Shown: piece by piece, positions 6,791 through 8,078 of the stretch
Numbering within the stretch: the stretch's first letter is position 1
Layout of the letters: the number at the start of each line of letters is the position of its first letter
NCBI GenBank assembly: GCA_029052085.1
Contig: JAIDJS010000026.1
Span: 1 to 8,078 of the forward strand
Direction: 5' to 3'
DNA length: 8,078 nucleotides
DNA from: Eubacterium sp.
Lineage (GTDB): Bacteria; Bacillota; Clostridia; Oscillospirales; Acutalibacteraceae
Notes under the pieces: model-generated
Told to the model about the DNA's origin: nothing
The model's input: only the letters and a program-made list of their open reading frames with translations
Databases searched by the model: none
Translations under genes and position numbers: made by a program

Positions 6791-7348
6791 TTAGATAGAA
6801 AGGATTTCCTGTTCCTTTTTCTTTTCTATCTCTTCAGACTGCTTAACATAGCTGTCTGTAATATCCTGAAGCTTCTTTTCTCCGTTTTTCTGATCATCCT
6901 CAGTAATTTCGTTATCTTTTTTAAGCTTCTTTAAATCATCCATAGCATCACGGCGAACGTTTCTGATAGCAACCTTTGCTTCCTCTCCGCGCTTTGAAAT
7001 ATCCTTTACAAGCTCTTTACGGCGATCCTCTGTAAGAGGAGGGAAAGAAAGGCGGATAACCTTTCCGTCATTGCTTGGATTGATACCGATATCAGAAGTA
7101 TTGATTGCCTTTTCAATTTCCTTTAATGTGCTTGCATCCCAAGGCTGAATCATAAGCATTCTCGGCTCAGGAACACTGATTGCTGCCATCTGATTAATCG
7201 GAGTTGCACATCCATAGTAATCAACCATAACCTTATCAAGAATAGCAGGGTTTGCTCTGCCTGCACGAATTGCTTTGTAATCTCTTTCCAAAGCATCAAG
7301 GCATTTTTCCATTTTCTCTTTTGTTTTAGCAAATAAAGCTTCCATCAT
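6791..7348 (-). CDS. frr: Ribosome recycling factor
   Basis: With EF-G, splits post-termination ribosomes so that the subunits can be reused; cytosolic. The 185-residue length equals that of typical members. Two-domain pattern: a long helical bundle formed by the N-terminal helix (with IRAGRANPAIL, about 27-37) and the C-terminal helices (about 105-183, rich in Lys/Glu), with a small beta domain between them (about 32-103, containing the ISVPEPRMLMIQPWD and INPSNDGKVIRLSFPPL signatures). The gene begins with two ATG codons in tandem (7348 and 7345). GAGGT at 7353-7357 is four bases from the first and seven from the second. Seven matches the spacing used by ispG and rseP here, so translation may begin at the second, giving 184 residues. 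The gap to pyrH is 11 bases, almost entirely ribosome binding site. Confidence 0.97.
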   Translation of the reverse strand: MMEALFAKTKEKMEKCLDALERDYKAIRAGRANPAILDKVMVDYYGCATPINQMAAISVPEPRMLMIQPWDASTLKEIEKAINTSDIGINPSNDGKVIRLSFPPLTEDRRKELVKDISKRGEEAKVAIRNVRRDAMDDLKKLKKDNEITEDDQKNGEKKLQDITDSYVKQSEEIEKKKEQEILSI

Positions 7349-7359
7349 GTTTACCTCAC

Positions 7360-8070
7360 TTAATTATTCTGCACAAGTGTGCCTATTGTTTCGCCGCAAA
7401 CGGCTTTACAAATATTTTCCGGATCATCAAGATTAAATACAAGAATAGACATATCATTGTCTTTGCAAAGTGAAAATGCAGTTGAATCCATAACCTTTAA
7501 ATCACGGTTAATAACCTCACGGAAAGATACTGTATCATATTTAACAGCATCGCTGAATTTATTAGGGTCTTTATCATAAACACCATCAACATTGGTTGCC
7601 TTGAAAAGAACATCAGCGTTAATTTCAACACTGCGAAGCGCAGCAGCAGTATCTGTTGAAAAGAAAGGCGAGCCTGTTCCGCAACCAAATATAACAATTC
7701 TGCCCTTTTCAAAATGACGAATTGCCTTATTTCTGATATAAGGCTCTGCAATCTGGCGCATTTCAATCGCAGTCTGTACCCTTACATCAGCACCAAGCTG
7801 TTCAAGAGCATCCGAAAGCGCAAGCGCATTCATTGAGGTTGCAAGCATTCCGATATGGTCTGCTCTTGTTCTGTCCATACCCTCGCTTGTTCTTCCTCTC
7901 CAGAAGTTGCCTCCACCGACAACAATGCCGACCTCAACGCCCATATCGGCAACCTTTTTTACTGATTTGCATATTGTTACAACCGTATCGTTATCAATGC
8001 CGGTTCCCTTTTCGCCTGCAAGAACCTCGCCTGAAAGCTTAAGCAAAATTCTTTTATAAGCAATACCCAT
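7360..8070 (-). CDS. pyrH: UMP kinase (uridylate kinase)
   Basis: Phosphorylates UMP to UDP with ATP, feeding UTP and CTP synthesis; cytosolic hexamer of the amino-acid-kinase fold. The 236 residues match the family. Motifs: KLSGEVLAG (K11 and the phosphate loop); [10 protein letters not shown] (51-60, including R58); [14 protein letters not shown] (65-78), the UMP-binding helix; [18 protein letters not shown] (129-146); and [13 protein letters not shown] (157-169), the nucleotide-binding loop. The ATG at 8070 leaves only eight bases to the window edge, so its ribosome binding site is not visible. The gene directly precedes frr, as in nearly all Firmicutes, where tsf and rpsB normally lie upstream. 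Bacterial UMP kinases are usually activated by GTP and inhibited by UTP; nothing in the sequence contradicts this. Confidence 0.97.
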   Translation of the reverse strand: MGIAYKRILLKLSGEVLAGEKGTGIDNDTVVTICKSVKKVADMGVEVGIVVGGGNFWRGRTSEGMDRTRADHIGMLATSMNALALSDALEQLGADVRVQTAIEMRQIAEPYIRNKAIRHFEKGRIVIFGCGTGSPFFSTDTAAALRSVEINADVLFKATNVDGVYDKDPNKFSDAVKYDTVSFREVINRDLKVMDSTAFSLCKDNDMSILVFNLDDPENICKAVCGETIGTLVQNN

Positions 8071-8078
8071 TTTTATAC

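Noticed and set aside
1..8078. Search for mobile elements, CRISPR arrays, tRNA/rRNA genes and riboswitches
   Set aside because: Coding density leaves no gap over 75 bases, and I saw no repeat arrays, transposase motifs or structured RNA beyond the frr-uppS hairpin.

Overview
The window is a compact, one-directional piece of a bacterial chromosome. All eight genes lie on the minus strand, with gaps from -1 to 75 bases. In transcription order (high to low coordinates) they are pyrH, frr, uppS, cdsA, dxr, rseP, ispG and the 5' part of polC. This order continues the conserved Firmicutes rpsB-tsf-pyrH-frr block. Ending in dxr-rseP-ispG-polC is typical of Clostridia; in Bacillus subtilis proS sits where ispG is here. 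Together with the AT-rich DNA, strong GAGG-type ribosome binding sites and a PolC-type polymerase, this suggests an anaerobic clostridial Firmicute. I cannot name the species.

Layout: 8070-7360 pyrH (UMP kinase); 7348-6791 frr (ribosome recycling factor); a 75-base gap holding a perfect 10-bp inverted repeat; 6715-5999 uppS (undecaprenyl diphosphate synthase); 5975-5109 cdsA (CDP-diglyceride synthetase); 5098-3956 dxr (DXP reductoisomerase); 3922-2882 rseP (site-2 intramembrane protease, GTG start); 2846-1794 ispG (HMBPP synthase); 1794-1 polC (replicative DNA polymerase, first 598 codons, running off the window). No intergenic stretch exceeds 75 bases. I see no mobile element, tRNA, rRNA or CRISPR, and no promoter: transcription presumably enters from upstream of pyrH, outside the window.

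The genes link nucleotide supply and translation (PyrH, Frr) to envelope building. Dxr and IspG are two steps of the MEP isoprenoid pathway, whose products feed UppS, maker of the C55 lipid carrier for peptidoglycan. CdsA makes the CDP-diacylglycerol needed for phospholipids, and RseP is an envelope-stress protease. PolC replicates the chromosome.

Most of this is ordinary core genome. The real surprise is in polC. The PHP domain of PolC is normally split by an inserted DEDD 3'-5' proofreading exonuclease of roughly 170-200 residues. Here only 22 residues separate the two PHP halves and no exonuclease motif is present, while all nine positions expected to bind metal in an active PHP site can be found. 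This looks like a replicase that has lost its canonical proofreader and may rely on its PHP domain, or on a separate exonuclease, instead.
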